From Fonsecaea monophora (taxonomy: Eukaryota; Ascomycota; Eurotiomycetes; Chaetothyriales; Herpotrichiellaceae): a stretch of 64,000 nt of DNA. The position numbers and the translations under genes are program-made. The notes beneath the pieces were generated by a model. The model saw only the letters and a list, made by a program, of their open reading frames with translations, did not search any database and had not been told where the DNA came from. The stretch covers positions 62,001-126,000 of the forward strand of contig NW_019174022.1 in the NCBI RefSeq assembly GCF_001642475.1. The letters are read 5' to 3'. Position 1 is the first letter of the stretch. Every line of letters starts with the position of its first letter. Below are positions 1-11,759 of the stretch, piece by piece.

Positions 1-1793
1 GCTTGACGCTGGCATCGTCGGTCGATCTCCCGCTTCTTCAAGCGGCGGGACGAGACGCCTTGGGTTTCGTGGGTGTCGGTAGGTCGAGCAGCAGCACCAG
101 CTCCCTGGCTGAGCGTGGTTGTATGCGTAGCCATCGTGACAACAGATGGGTTGTTGTTAGGCACACTGGCGCATAGCGACTGAAGAAAGGTTGTTCAGGA
201 TGGGAAAGGATGAAGACGGGGGGAGAGGAGCGTGCGCCATGATGGTGATTGACCCAGAACAAGGGTAATGAATCCGTTCCGAAGTTTGTGAAGTGGCTAA
301 CGCTGTTCCAGACATGAGCGTCTCAGGCGGAACCGCACCTGAAGTCGGCCGAGCCTCGTCACTGGCTGAGAGGCCAGTAGGCCACTTAGTACAACTAGGC
401 TGAGCTTCGGGGTTGCGGGGTACCAGTAAGAGTCGAGTGTGGGAGGGAGATGGTCACAACCCTTGGACAGCTGTGCAACCTCAGCACCTCTGGTTAAACT
501 CTCCCTTGAAACAGGGCGCTCAGGGCACCCAGGCACCCAGGCAGTCCAGGGCATCCGTGAGCAAACTCGATCATGCCTAGGCATTTGCCACATTGGGCCC
601 CCCTTTCGCTCCCCCCACTCCCCGACAAAATGGTGAAATTTCGGGGGCATCCCGATGACACTTCTGTGCGTCCGAAGCCAGATTTCCCCCAGATGGTCTC
701 ATCTCTCATCTCATGCCCCGGAGAAGTGAATACGAGATTCAAGCGTTCCTTCGGTCCCCAAGCAGCCACTCAGCAAACACAGACGAGCCTCGAATTCCCG
801 GCGACCTCAGGAGCTAGAAAACCAGCACCTCGTCCTCATTGGTAGTTTCGTGCGAGGGTCCTTGTCAATTTGGGGATAAAAGCGTGTAATCGTCACAATC
901 CGAGGTATGCTTGGTGATGGAGCGGACGAATTATGCTTGGACGGGGTGCTTGTGCTCTGACCGACCCAGACGAAAGTGAAGCGGGCTTCATTATTCAAGA
1001 TTTAGATGGACCTGATGCATATTCTCGGTAGGCACCTAGGATAGTGAAGGGGTTTGTCAGCAGGAGATTCCAAATCCCCCACTTCCTTACTCGTCAAGGC
1101 GGGGATACCGTGGAATTCGATAATTACAGCGTTGAGTTCCCAGCTATTCGGGCGATCGGTTTACCCATTTCCCCCTTTCACGCCAAGAACAAAAGGCTTC
1201 AAACGCCCCCCCTCCCTCCCCACCCACAAATGCCTCCGAACTGGCAAACTGGATCGATGGCGTGCCCACTGCCCATTGCCTACGGTGTACCTAATCCACT
1301 AGCGATTCTAATGCACGATACAGTAGCCCGGAGACCTTGGTTCGAGTCCAAGATGCATCATGTTCATGTGCACCCGTATGTCTGTCTTGTCTGGTCGCGA
1401 ACGAGGCTAGCCCTGAGTGTCTGCGTGTTCGAAAGACTGTTTTGGGTAATGGGGCATCAGGCTCCGGCGTCTCTACGCTTTCTTATTGGTTGCCTTGCGA
1501 CTCTCGACCTGTTATGCAAGATGTGCTTCGGAGATAAGTATCCCTCTTCCCTGTATATGTACTCGGTTCGTACCTAGCTTCTCTTGCTAGTCCATTGCAC
1601 CATGTTCATGGTCCACACGACTCGTACCCGGTCAACGACCCCTCCTAAAAATGCCCCTCCTCTTTCACCATCTTTTTCAGATCCAGAAAATCTCTTATCC
1701 ATCCCTCCTGTCTTGTCGCTATATATTCCAGACCAGGTGGCTTCCTGCGTCTCCAATTCTTGATTCGCATCATCGCACATCCCGATTCCCACA
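1..1793. other. 5' flank, no gene recognised
   Basis: No convincing coding frame was found on either strand; open frames are short and without recognisable domains. The last 150 bases are pyrimidine-rich, as expected for the leader of the hydrolase gene that starts at 1794. Confidence 0.5.
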
Positions 1794-2802
1794 ATGTCGA
1801 GCTGCTGCACTACTGGCTTCCGATGGGAGGGGACTCCCCGAGGCCATGAAGCCACCCTCGCCGGCAAGAAAGCCTATGTCACCGGCACCAACAAGGACGC
1901 CGCCGTCCTCATCGTCCACGACATCTTCGGCTGGACTTTCACCAACGCTCGAGTGCTAGCCGACCACTATGCCGAGGAAGCAGACGTTACCGTGTATTTG
2001 CCTGATTTGTAAGTATCGTATCTGGATTGGACCGAAAGAAAAAGACCACAGCACCCTTTCGTTACCCAGTATCAATCCAGCATCGGGACATCTCGCGCAA
2101 TGGTCAAAAGGTTGCTGACGACTCCACCCTTCTTCGATCGTTGGCTCCAGCTTCGACGGCGAGATCGTCTCTCCCGACCGCCTCTTTGGGACAGGCGAAC
2201 ATGTAAAGAGCGAGCCATTCGACGTCATGGCCTTCTTGGGCCGACACAGCAAGGAGATCAGGCAGCCGGGGATCTTTGCTTGTGCCACCGCGCTGAAAAA
2301 GGAATTGGGCTATAAGAAAGTCGGCGCAATTGGCTTCTGCTATGGTGGTTGGGCCGTCTTTCGACTGGGTGCCAAAGGTCAGTTTTGGATCGTTTCCCTC
2401 ACCTAGGAAAGCCTTCTGTTTGCATTCTGGGGCGGGGTGATTCCACCGTTGGACCACCCGAACTCATGTTTAACAACTGTGGTATGGATTGAAACAGGCA
2501 ACAACCTCGTCGACTGCGTATCCACCGCACACCCGTCTCTGCTCGAGAAACCCGAGATCGACGCCATCAGCGTGCCGGTACAACTCATCGCACCAGAGAC
2601 GGATCCGACCTACACCCCCGAACTCAAGGAGTACTCTCTGAAAGTCCTGCCGACGCTGAACATCGATTTCGACTACCAGTACTTTCCCGGCCTAGTCCAT
2701 GGGTTCGCTACGAGAGGCGATACCAGCGACCCGGCCCAGAAAAAGGGCCTCGAAAGGGCCAAGAACGCCGCCGTCTCGTGGTTCCGAGAATATCTGCACT
2801 GA
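1794..2802 (+). CDS. Dienelactone hydrolase family protein
   Basis: Three exons, 1794-2008, 2151-2377 and 2498-2802, join in frame to give 248 residues, the usual length of the family. The product is an alpha/beta hydrolase of the dienelactone hydrolase (carboxymethylenebutenolidase) type. The nucleophile motif GFCYGG places the catalytic Cys near residue 135; Asp near 183 (ETDPTY) and His near 215 (GLVHGF) complete the Cys-Asp-His triad. It begins MSSCCTTG, has no signal peptide and is probably cytosolic. Members open lactone rings during aromatic compound breakdown, but fungal paralogues are many and the substrate here is unknown. The ATG at 1794 is the first in frame after a pyrimidine-rich leader. 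Donors are GTAAGT and GTCAGT. The family is clear; the physiological role is not. Confidence 0.92.
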
Positions 2803-4300
2803 GCTCGACCGGTCGACTTTTATTTACCATTTTATCACTTTCAATTGCTGTGGAGAGCTTCTCAACTCGCTCCTCTGCCACACGCCCACTCTTTTGGCCT
2901 TTCTGTTTTTTGTTTTTTTTTTTCGCCAGAACTCCTGTTCAGCCGGTCCAGGAACTTGCTCAGTTCACGATCGATGCTATTGATGGGGAACAAGGACAAG
3001 GACAAGTCCACTTTACTTGGACCAGGAAGATCTCAATGTTGAGTTTGAGTTCGGAGAGCGGAAGAGCAGCGACACTTGTGCGTGCAAAGTGGGAATCTGT
3101 CTTGTCAACGACCAGACAGTCCCTAGTTAGTTAGCGACTATTATTATAGGAAGCAAACCGAAAGCAAGCCAAAGCCATTTTCTGGACTTGGAAATATCCT
3201 TTCCATAGTTATCGCTCAGTGGTGTGTATGCGAGGAATCATATCCGTATCCTTGTGTGACCGCTCTTCCCGAGATCGAGACCAGGCACGCACAGGTCTGA
3301 CCAGTCACACATGCAGTCTGCACCAGGCACAAACATGTCGCTGTGCCGGTTGAGCCCACCTATTTTCTTGATAGAATCTTGGCGCATCGACAGGAGGACC
3401 GTCGGGCCTCAAAACACACCCTAAAAGGCCTTGCACACAATCACCTGGGACTCATCTGTGCCACGCGCTCCAAGACGAGGGCAAATGTCGGCCAATGACC
3501 AACGGCCGTCATCAATTCGGCCGTTCTTAATAGGCTTTGCATGATGATGGTGTGACGCATGGGTGTAACCCGGTACGAGGTATCTATCGTTCAAATGCCT
3601 ATATATTAATCAACGAAGGCGGGTCGCAGTATCTTTCTCCAAAACTCCTCCAACACCTTTGCCCTAGATTGTACCTCGTACAGATGACTCCAACTAGAAA
3701 ATAAAGGCGTCGTACCCAAGAAGCAAGAAAATCCGTCGCCATGCTATTTTCCAACCTAATTCTATGCTTACAATAATGCCTTGCGGCTGATGTTTTTTCA
3801 TTATTCATAACCATAAGTCTATCATGGTATCAATCTCCTCTTCCTGCTCCTCCTGCTCCTCCTGCTCCTCCTGCTCCTCCGTGTGCCTATCCTCCAAATG
3901 ATGATCAAAGAAGAGCCTGTGGAAAAAGTGTCGTGAGCGGTCGTTGAACTGGTTATAAATAGGTCAAGGCTGGTGGGAGACTGAAAAACCCACACCAGAG
4001 GCTCTTATCGGTCATGAAAACCCAAAAATCAGGGCCCATTGAACCCTGTTTCTGCAACGATTTTTACCACCAAATGCTAGATCGAGGGCTTGGAATCTTG
4101 ACCTTGCCGACTGGCTCAATGCTCCTCACACATCAACGGGTATGTGGCCTTTTGATGGAGTGCAATCTCTGATCAGGTTGAGGCACTTGGTGCTGGTGCT
4201 ATCAGCAGTCAACCAGAAGTGGAAGGCTTGCTGTGAAGACGCCTGCACAGTTCGACGAAATGCGTCGGTAAGCCGTGAGATTTGTCACAGTAGATGAATC
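2803..4300. other. Intergenic, no gene recognised
   Basis: About 1.5 kb between convergent genes. It holds the 3' flank of the hydrolase, a T-rich tract near 2910-2930 and a short tandem repeat at 3843-3880. No coding frame with domain or codon support was found. Confidence 0.5.
3843..3880. repeat. 9-bp tandem repeat (CCTGCTCCT)x4
   Basis: Four exact copies of the nine-base unit CCTGCTCCT lie head to tail, followed by CC. This is a minisatellite-like tract in non-coding DNA. Confidence 0.9.
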
Positions 4301-5204
4301 TCAAATACCGCATTGCTGTGGTGATGCTGTGAGCTTGCTGATGGGTCTACTGAGAAGACGCATGACCCGGGAGATAGGGCTTTGGTGAACGATTCTGTTG
4401 AAACAGCTCGGACCATTCTCATGCTCATACTTGACTTCAGCTATTGCCTTGCGCAGATCTCGACGGAAGGCACGACCGATCAAGATTTCCTGGCCATGGC
4501 CATCCTCAACCACCTTCACAGGGGTTGTGAAGAGAACGCCTTCGACGTTGCGAAGAGACCACTGGATGACAGCAATGCCGAGGACCTTAATCCGAGTGCC
4601 ATCGTACTGAACAAGACCTATACGACTTTGAAGCTTCTCAGGCAAATCTTCAATTCGTGTCCAGGGTATCCCAAGTTTTGTGATGACACCCAACTCAGCC
4701 GTGTTATCGTCTGCGCCATCGTCAAAGACTGCACTAGCACCCATGAGCTTGTACTCATTGTGGCTGATGACGGTAATGCTCTGACTCCGCTCGATTTTAT
4801 GGCCATCATCAATGTTTTTCAATAGCTTCTCCAACACCGGCAGGTCGTCTATGCTTGGATGAGAGACAACCGTTGGAGAACCCGTCAACATATTGTGGCG
4901 GGACGTGGGAAGGTTGGCATCAGGGTCTGTGCTCGAGGATGGGGGGGCAGGTAGGTCCGGAGATTGTGAGCTCGGGACAGCCATCGGCGTTCCCGATGAT
5001 CCACTAGGGCCTCGATCTTTGACGAGATCGTTATGCTGCCATATCAAATGTTAAACCGAACACAGACAACGGAGGCTGATGCCGACTTACTCTCATGCGT
5101 GACCAAACCATTCCCAACCGGCGGAATCTCCCCTGCCTTCTCGGAGACGCAGATAGCGCAGCGTCGTAAGTCGAACTCCGTGGGGAAGACATCGAAACTC
5201 CCAT
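4301..5204 (-). CDS. Hypothetical protein with degenerate retropepsin-like domain
   Basis: Two exons, 5091-5204 and 4301-5035, separated by a 55-bp intron (GTAAGT donor, GCAG acceptor), give about 282 residues. The first in-frame ATG is at 5204; the frame stays open upstream without an ATG, so another 5' exon is possible. The first 90 residues are rich in Ser, Pro and Arg. The rest has the spacing of a retropepsin fold: FDDGAD near residues 142-147 at the active-site position and EILIGRAF near 221-228, matching the ILIG strand seen after the flap in gag-pol-derived proteases. The usual Asp-Thr/Ser-Gly is Asp-Asp-Gly, so protease activity is doubtful. A similar gene lies on the same strand at 7485-8505. 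This may be a domesticated or decaying retroelement-derived protein; the domain call is inference. Confidence 0.5.
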
Positions 5205-6151
5205 GGAAGTTTGTGCACGGCTGAGTGGTGGCTGGTTGCAAATGATCTGGCCGTGCGAGCAGTCGATGGTGGCGGCCGAGAAGGGTCGGGGTTGCAAGAC
5301 GCAACTGCGGCGCCACCACAGAGCGAGCACACTGTATTCGATAACAATTGAGCAGAGTGAGGCAGATCAGGGAATATGATTGATGTGGACAAACCCCAAA
5401 GAAAGTAGACGTTGTGAAAGATATAACTGCTCTAGATGTAATTACAATTAGTACTTGACCCTATGCCCATCTTTGGGGGGGAGGGGGGAAACAGTCGTTG
5501 GAGAGAAGGATCCAAAGTAACGCACCTTCTTCTGCCCTTTACTCGCGTGAGGTGAGGCGAACTAAGGGAGGAGAAAACGGTCGGTTTCTTCTCCCCCAAA
5601 AGCTAAATGCGTGGCAGTCAGTCCGTACTATCCTGCCTCTATAGAATCCCGAGATACTTTTCCACTACCTTATTCTGATGGATCATTATTTGACATTACT
5701 ATTGTCTGTAGCTTATAAGGTCGTGATAAAGAGGATAAATTCTGGAGCTTTGTACCCGAAAAAATTGAGTAAGATGTAAAATAACTTGGGGGTATTGTGA
5801 TCACTACTTCGCAGTCGCGTAGCAGTCGGATAATGACCCGTCGATGCTCATCCCGTTGACTCAGTGTGGTGCTTGGCTACAATTTCTCAGGAAACAAAAT
5901 GGCTACGGAATTCTACCAGCCCACTGACTCGGACGTTCGGGCTTCTGTACTTGATACAGATTCAGCCTCGAAGGCTGCTCTGAGAGATGTGGAATGCCCT
6001 CCACTCAATTAAAGGTCTTTACTTACCCCACGGCGTCTGCTCCGCCACGAAGACTTCACAGAAAGCCTCATGTTCCAACTTTACTTGTCGTTTCCTTCTA
6101 TGGTATCAGCATGTCGCCGCGGTCAAGGCTCGATCTAGTTCACTCCAAAGA
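5205..6151. other. Divergent intergenic region
   Basis: It separates the retropepsin-like gene (minus) from the DUF6594 gene (plus). An ATG at 5899 opens a 37-codon frame (MATEFYQPTDSDV...) that resembles a gene start and could be an upstream exon of the DUF6594 gene, but no consensus donor follows it. TGACTCA, an AP-1/Gcn4-type heptamer, occurs near 5857. Confidence 0.4.
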
Positions 6152-7093
6152 ATGGTAAGCTACGACGAGCTTTCAAACCTGCTGGGCGCATATCCAGACC
6201 TCATCATCCTCCGCCGCTTCGGGCCCCTGGCGTCACAAGTCCTGCTCCATCTACAGGCTGAACTCCTCGAACTAGACCACGACCTCGACTTCCTCAGAGC
6301 AGCCGAGAAAGCCGACCCCGAACAACAAGCGCATGCAAAGTCTTGGGCCAAGGCGAATGCATCAATCGCCCAGGGGAAACGGAGCATCCGGAAAGAATTG
6401 ATTGAAGATGCCGAGAAGAAGCTTCTGAGATATTGTACGTCGAGGCGCCCACCCTGTCTGCATCTATCCCACGAGTTCCTTGCGAATTTTGCTGATTCAC
6501 TCGCCAAAGATCAATTTGTCACACACACATCTGGCGTGCTCAAGCTTCCCCAGCCTGATCGGTGCGACATGGATTTCCTGTGCACTTGGCTCGAGAGTGA
6601 AAGAGGAGGCAATAACTTTCTCAAAAAGCACTCGGACGCCGAGGCCAGAGCGTGGGATCCCCAGCAAGCCAGAGACCTCATGACCGTGAACAAGCGGAGA
6701 GACCGTTTCGCGGCCTGGGTGGGCAACACCATAATGCCGCTATATCACGGCAAAATTGGCCATCGCATTCATCCAAGGATTGATGATGGGTCCATCGGGC
6801 CGCGATACTGGTACGACGATGGTCACTTCGCGGCTGTAGGGAATGTTACCTGCACCGTGCTTTCGTCGGTCATTCCGTCCATCTCCATCGTTGCCCTCTA
6901 CTATATCCAAAATATGCTTGCTCGGCTGCTGGTCATCATCGCCCTGAGCACCTTGTTCTCGCTGATCATGAGCTTCGTGGCACAAGGTCGTCGATACGAA
7001 GTCTTCGCCGCCACGACGGCCTTTGCAGCCGTTCAGGTCGTTTTCGTCGGTGGTGTGAATTTTGTGGTCGCAGCCCAGCCACAGCCAGCCTGA
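6152..7093 (+). CDS. DUF6594 family membrane protein
   Basis: An uninterrupted frame gives 313 residues from the ATG at 6152. The N-terminal segment LLGAYPDLIILRRFGPLASQVLLH followed by LQAELLELDHDL is the hallmark of DUF6594, a fungal family of unknown function. The middle is charged and helical. The C-terminus has three closely spaced hydrophobic segments (roughly residues 225-250, 255-275 and 285-308), so the protein is probably anchored in a membrane by its C-terminal end. The frame extends upstream to 5987 without family resemblance, so the start at MVSYDELS is preferred, but a spliced 5' exon from the ATG at 5899 cannot be excluded. Family assignment is firm; function is unknown. Confidence 0.85.
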   Translation: MVSYDELSNLLGAYPDLIILRRFGPLASQVLLHLQAELLELDHDLDFLRAAEKADPEQQAHAKSWAKANASIAQGKRSIRKELIEDAEKKLLRYCTSRRPPCLHLSHEFLANFADSLAKDQFVTHTSGVLKLPQPDRCDMDFLCTWLESERGGNNFLKKHSDAEARAWDPQQARDLMTVNKRRDRFAAWVGNTIMPLYHGKIGHRIHPRIDDGSIGPRYWYDDGHFAAVGNVTCTVLSSVIPSISIVALYYIQNMLARLLVIIALSTLFSLIMSFVAQGRRYEVFAATTAFAAVQVVFVGGVNFVVAAQPQPA

Positions 7094-7484
7094 TGATGTT
7101 TAAAGTTTTTCTTTTGTTTTTCTATACCAGGTCAGGGATCTGATAATAGGATCTGATAGCTAAGATGGAGCAACGACGGCGGCGCGGCTTCGGGGAAAGT
7201 TAATTTGAACACCAGTGACACCTTAGCAGTCAAAGTCTGAAACGATCGCCGTCGTTCACGTAATTTCATTTTTGTGTCGTCGGCGGAAAGGTTCGCTGGT
7301 CTGATCACCTGCACGAAATCATAGTTCAGAGATTGAAAGACCAGAGTTCATTACGTATCAGATTACTAGCCGTACAACAGATCCATCATGTAACGCAGCA
7401 GATCCTTTGTCAACTTAAAACGGATTCGGCCGTTGTCAATAACCAAGAGAATTCCAATAAAAAAAAAAGGTTCCTTCAAGAGCT
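7094..7484. other. Convergent intergenic region
   Basis: Three-prime flanks of two convergent genes. A T-rich stretch follows the DUF6594 stop and an A-tract lies near 7460. Nothing else was seen. Confidence 0.5.
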
Positions 7485-8505
7485 TCATGCTGTTGTGCCA
7501 ACGCTTTGCGCAGAGGAAGCCTGGCCTTGATGTTGCTGGCCTTGAGTGTTTTCATTGCCCTTGATCAGCGCCGCGAACTTTTCGGACTTGCATTTGCTTG
7601 ACGCCTCCACAACGCCCTGGTGAGCGGCGTTTGCATGGTCGTTTTGCTCCTGCTGTCGTTTCACCTCTTCTGCATACAAGTCAGCCCCCGTGGTGAAGTT
7701 AATGGTCAGGATGAGTCGAAATTACCATCAGTCAGCACAACGCTGTAAAGAGGCTTTAGCGATGGAATCACCTCTGACGACTCCTTTAATTGTGGCAGCC
7801 ACATTTTATATCGACCGCTGAGCTCGGAAGTAACGAAGAGGTCGGCCTCGTACGAGTACGGCCCACCCACCCAACGCCAGACTGCTGTGAGTTTGCCATG
7901 ACACTGCACCATAACGCCATCGATGTTCACTGTGTAAGGTCGCTCGAGAGGTTTGAGCTTCTCATCGTATTGCTGGGGTGACCGCACCAAGTTGAGAGCC
8001 AGCTGCTGTGAGATGATGATACAGTCAATATCGGCGTCATTTATCTCTCCGCGAGGCACCTCAACCCATTTCCCCACACCGTTGACCGAGACGTCTATTC
8101 CCTGATAAGATGGCGTCAGAGTAGCTGTTCAGAAGAAGAGACAAACATACCATGTCTCGCGTTGATTGCGATTCTTCTTTCTCGCAGAATTCCTGTTTAC
8201 TTGCCGGCCTGCGACAGTAGTGGCTCACAGTCGAAAAGAGCCAAGCGAAAACTTTTGTATAAGTTGACCTTGATCGGTGGTCTGAACGAGTACCAAGGGG
8301 TTTCTGTAGCTCGTCGTCGGATAGATGCTCGTCAGCGTAGCGATCGGGCCGCAACTTATGATCGAAATGCATTCTACACGGAGTGAAGAAAAGATCAGGC
8401 TGAGAGACTTTGGCGCTGCGGTCTGTATATAAACCGAGGGAGAGGAGACAAATGAGCTGCACGTGGCGCTCATACCCCGGCTGCACGAGGGTCTCGAGAC
8501 GTTTG
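7485..8505 (-). CDS. Hypothetical protein, second retropepsin-like gene, 5' end unresolved
   Basis: Three exons can be joined in frame: about 8151-8505, 7726-8101 and 7485-7669, with introns of 49 bp (8102-8150) and 56 bp (7670-7725), both with GT-AG ends. The central exon reads GIDVSVNGVGKWVEVP, then DADIDCIIIS, then YTVNIDGVMVQCHGKLTAVW and a strand-rich tail. This pattern of alternating strands resembles a retropepsin-like fold in which the Asp-Thr-Gly triad has been lost. The last exon is rich in Gln, Lys and Glu. The first exon has no ATG at its 5' edge: it begins after an AG at 8506-8507 in frame KRLETLVQPG, so at least one upstream exon is missing, or the gene starts at the internal ATG of MHFDHKLRPD. 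The layout parallels the gene at 4301-5204. Function is unknown and the domain call is tentative. Confidence 0.45.
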
Positions 8506-11500
8506 CTACAGTCAGAATGCTCGATAAGTTCCTAACCTTAGCTTTTGGGCAAAGGGGCAAGAACAAGCAGGTGACCACTGCGGCCGAGCAAGGAGCGGTT
8601 TGTTGAGAGCGCAACCACAGTGGCTGATGTGACAGGTGTCATTCCTTGGGCGATGTTACCAATAGAGAAGCTTCTGAAAGCGATGCTGTAAGGGCGACTA
8701 TGAGGCTGAAAGATCCGACTCCAGCGCATGTTGGGATAACGAGGCAGATGAATCATACCCCACATGCATATTTTCAACTTGTTGTCCAGGTGGGGGAAAG
8801 CACCATTACGGTAGTGTGACATCGTTCAGGTCCGACCAATAAGGTTTCTCCATCTCAAAAAAGCCATGAGGCAGTCAGGCTGAAACCAGGACGAGACTTG
8901 TATACAGGCATTTAGGTAACCCAACACACCCTCTACCTCGTACTTGTAGATGAAACGAGGAGCAGCTGGCTTCCTCTGTGAGGCTGCAGGTAGCATTTGT
9001 GCTTGGACTTGCAAAGAATTGGGCAAGCAAGACAAGGCTGCTTTGTGAAGCTGAGGGCCATCACCAGTGCGTTGGACTCTCGGGTGTTAACCTATCAGAG
9101 CATCGTGCATCCCCGGGTGCCCAGTCACCCGGCCGACTTGCCCAGATGTGCCTTAGGGCGGGGTCATCGGAGCAAACGACCTTGGCAAGGTCCACCCGAG
9201 CGACTAGGCTGAGTACAGGGCGGCATCACCCTCGTCCCGATCGGGGTTGACATGGCTGCAAAATTCCTGGGTCTAGGCCTGATCTTTCTAGACAGATCAG
9301 CCTTGCGAGTGTCTTCACTGCCCCTATATCTCTGGGGCGCGTCTCTCAGCCCATGACAGGGCAATACGCCGGTGTCGAAGAGAGTCGAGACAACCCACTA
9401 CAGAGTGTTATCCACGCTGAACCGCCGCCCGTCTAGGCCGAGCAACAACGAACTACGGCATCAGAGGAGACGAGGAGGGGAGAGGATCTGAAGGGTTTGG
9501 TAGTGGCTGGGCCGTCGTTGTCGCGCAGGGAGATGGGATTGGATCATACGGGTAGATCTGCCGCGGGTTTTCTACCGGGCTGGGATGAAAAGCAGTCGTT
9601 GGCACTACATGTATGCATACAGCCCTGGACCAGGATGGGATGGCTTTGAGGGAGACTATGGAGATGGTCGTGTCGTGCGGAATGAGACCCGGGTCCAAGA
9701 TTGTACAGAAACGGAGGGAGACAAAAGGGTGAAATGGAAAGAGAGGGAGAGGGAAATCAATCGTCTGCGCGGTGTCCATACTGCATACATAATAACATGG
9801 ACTATGAATCCCTGAGAACTCCAAGAAAAGCCGCCATCTATGTGAGGTTCCCCCTTCTCTTCATCTTTCTCTTTCTATTCTCTTTCGTCCCCAGTCTGTT
9901 GCTTTGTGCCTCAGTCCCAGTCCCCTTAACTTGTACTTGTACAACATACGACACCACACCATACCTACCAAAATGTCATACATATCGATCTCCCTTCCTT
10001 AAATGTCCCTCCCAGAACAACTGAACATCACATATCGGGGACATAAAAAGTGGTAGAGAGCCCCACAGTATAGAATGTATCATCGTGGTACTGCTGCCAT
10101 CTCCGCTTCCGAGTCCACTTCTTTGACCGACTCACTTGACTCACGCACAACGCATGATGGTTTGGGACTGCTTCGTGGAGGCGACGGAGGGACCCGAAGA
10201 GAGCTCGTGACGAGGAGAATAGGAATTTCCGCTCGGCCTCCGGCTCTGGCTTGTGGCTGGTACGAAACTGTTGCCCGTGAAATGGACATGGATAGGTGAG
10301 AGAAGGGCGTCGTGTTCGGGTCCAGTGACCAGTTGCTTCGATCTGCGACGTTTATTCATCCCCCTCTCTTTATGTGTATGTTTGTGTATGCGTGCTGCGA
10401 GAGAAGAGGAACAACGAAGGGAAAAGTAACAGGGGAATATACTAGACGTTTAGTGAGCGAAAGAGGAGGGGGGGGGGAGGGTGAATGTGTTTGTGTGTAA
10501 GGAGTGCACACAGGAACCTTGGAAGTGAATCAGAAAGTAACCAGTACCTACGAAGACACTACAGCTCCTTCACGAGACTAGAACAGACAATAAAACAGGT
10601 CTCTCTCTTCAGACACAGATATCAAAGACATACAGACCCTTTACGACCAACACACCCACGCCCACGCAGACACACTCTCTCTTCTGTCCCCTACCATTCC
10701 CTGCCCTGCCCAACCTCACGAAACCTCCCACATCTCCATCTCTTACATCTCGCACCACCACGCTAGAGCTTCAGAGGAGTCAAGACTCTTGTCGTTCTTG
10801 CGTTGTCTCATCGATCCAACCGTCCTTTTGCCTGCGTCGAGTCGCCGACTCGACTCGAATCGACTTGACCCGCCCAAGTGGAGTCGATATCAAAGGCACA
10901 CTACACTACACCACACTACTCTACACTACAGAGTCCACACTACACTACACTACACTGCACCACCAGCAGATCCGTCGTGCCGTGCCGTGCCATGTCATGT
11001 CGTGGCAAACCTCTACCGTCAAACTTGATCATGACAACGCCACACTACTCCGAACTACTCTGCACTACCCTACCCTACGCGGACAGGGGAGAACATCTTC
11101 GCACCAGATATAAATACGAACAGGGAGTCATGGAGATACACAAGCAGAGTGGGGCGGAGGCTGGCCGGGGATGATCAGCGTGGGCAATTGCAAGACTGAC
11201 GGGACATGATGACTAGATGGCTACATGGCTAGATACGAAGACTGCCGGCGTCCAATCTCAAGGTGGAACACCAAAAGGTGCTTTAGTTCCTTACAAGGAA
11301 GCCTAGAGACCATAGAGAATTGAGGATGAAAAGGAAAAGAGGACAAACTACAGAGACAAGGAAAAGTAACAACGTTCTGGTACCTTCTGGGTTCTTAACC
11401 CTGCCAAATTCGGATGCATACAAGTGGTGGGAGAGAGGGAAAGCAACCATACACCATGCCTTCGAACGTGCTGTCGTCCATTCCAGCATCCATGCCAGCT

Positions 11501-11759
11501 GTCCTGTATGTATCAATGTGCTGATATGCCCATGTCCAGATGTCCCCGATGAGCAAATGCCCTGTCTGTGCACCATGTCGCCTTCGCTTCGCTATGCTTC
11601 ACCGCTCAAATGACCTGCAGTATACCCTTGAGAGCAATGCATTGCGCTATCCCATATGCCTGCGGTTTTCCATTCTCTCAACAATCTGTGTAGAAAAACG
11701 AAAAGGTTCACAAAGGAATGAGTGTCCGGGTAGACAAAGGAAAAAAGCGACCTCGTGGT
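8506..11759. other. 3.2-kb gene-poor stretch
   Basis: No coding frame with domain, codon or splice support was found. A frame at 8538-8822 (minus, ATG) could belong to the 5' part of the preceding gene but does not join cleanly. The stretch contains C/T-rich tracts (9850-10020, 10610-10760) and imperfect CTACA-type repeats at 10897-11080. It may hold long leaders or non-coding RNA. Confidence 0.45.
10897..11080. repeat. Imperfect CTACA/CACTA tandem repeats
   Basis: Runs of the pentamer CTACA, with CCACA and CTACC variants, make up most of 10897-10962 and recur at 11039-11080. The tract lies in non-coding DNA. Confidence 0.8.

Noticed and set aside
1337..1352. GGTTCGAGTCC, a perfect tRNA B-box/T-loop with a 5-bp stem
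   Set aside because: No matching acceptor stem, A-box or anticodon arm lies at tRNA distance upstream, so it is probably chance.
5099..5319. Alternative frame reading FHGSFDVFPTEFDLRRCAICV opposite the DUF6594 gene
   Set aside because: It looks protein-like, but the only good intron joins the other frame in phase; kept as a caution on the first exon of the retropepsin-like gene.
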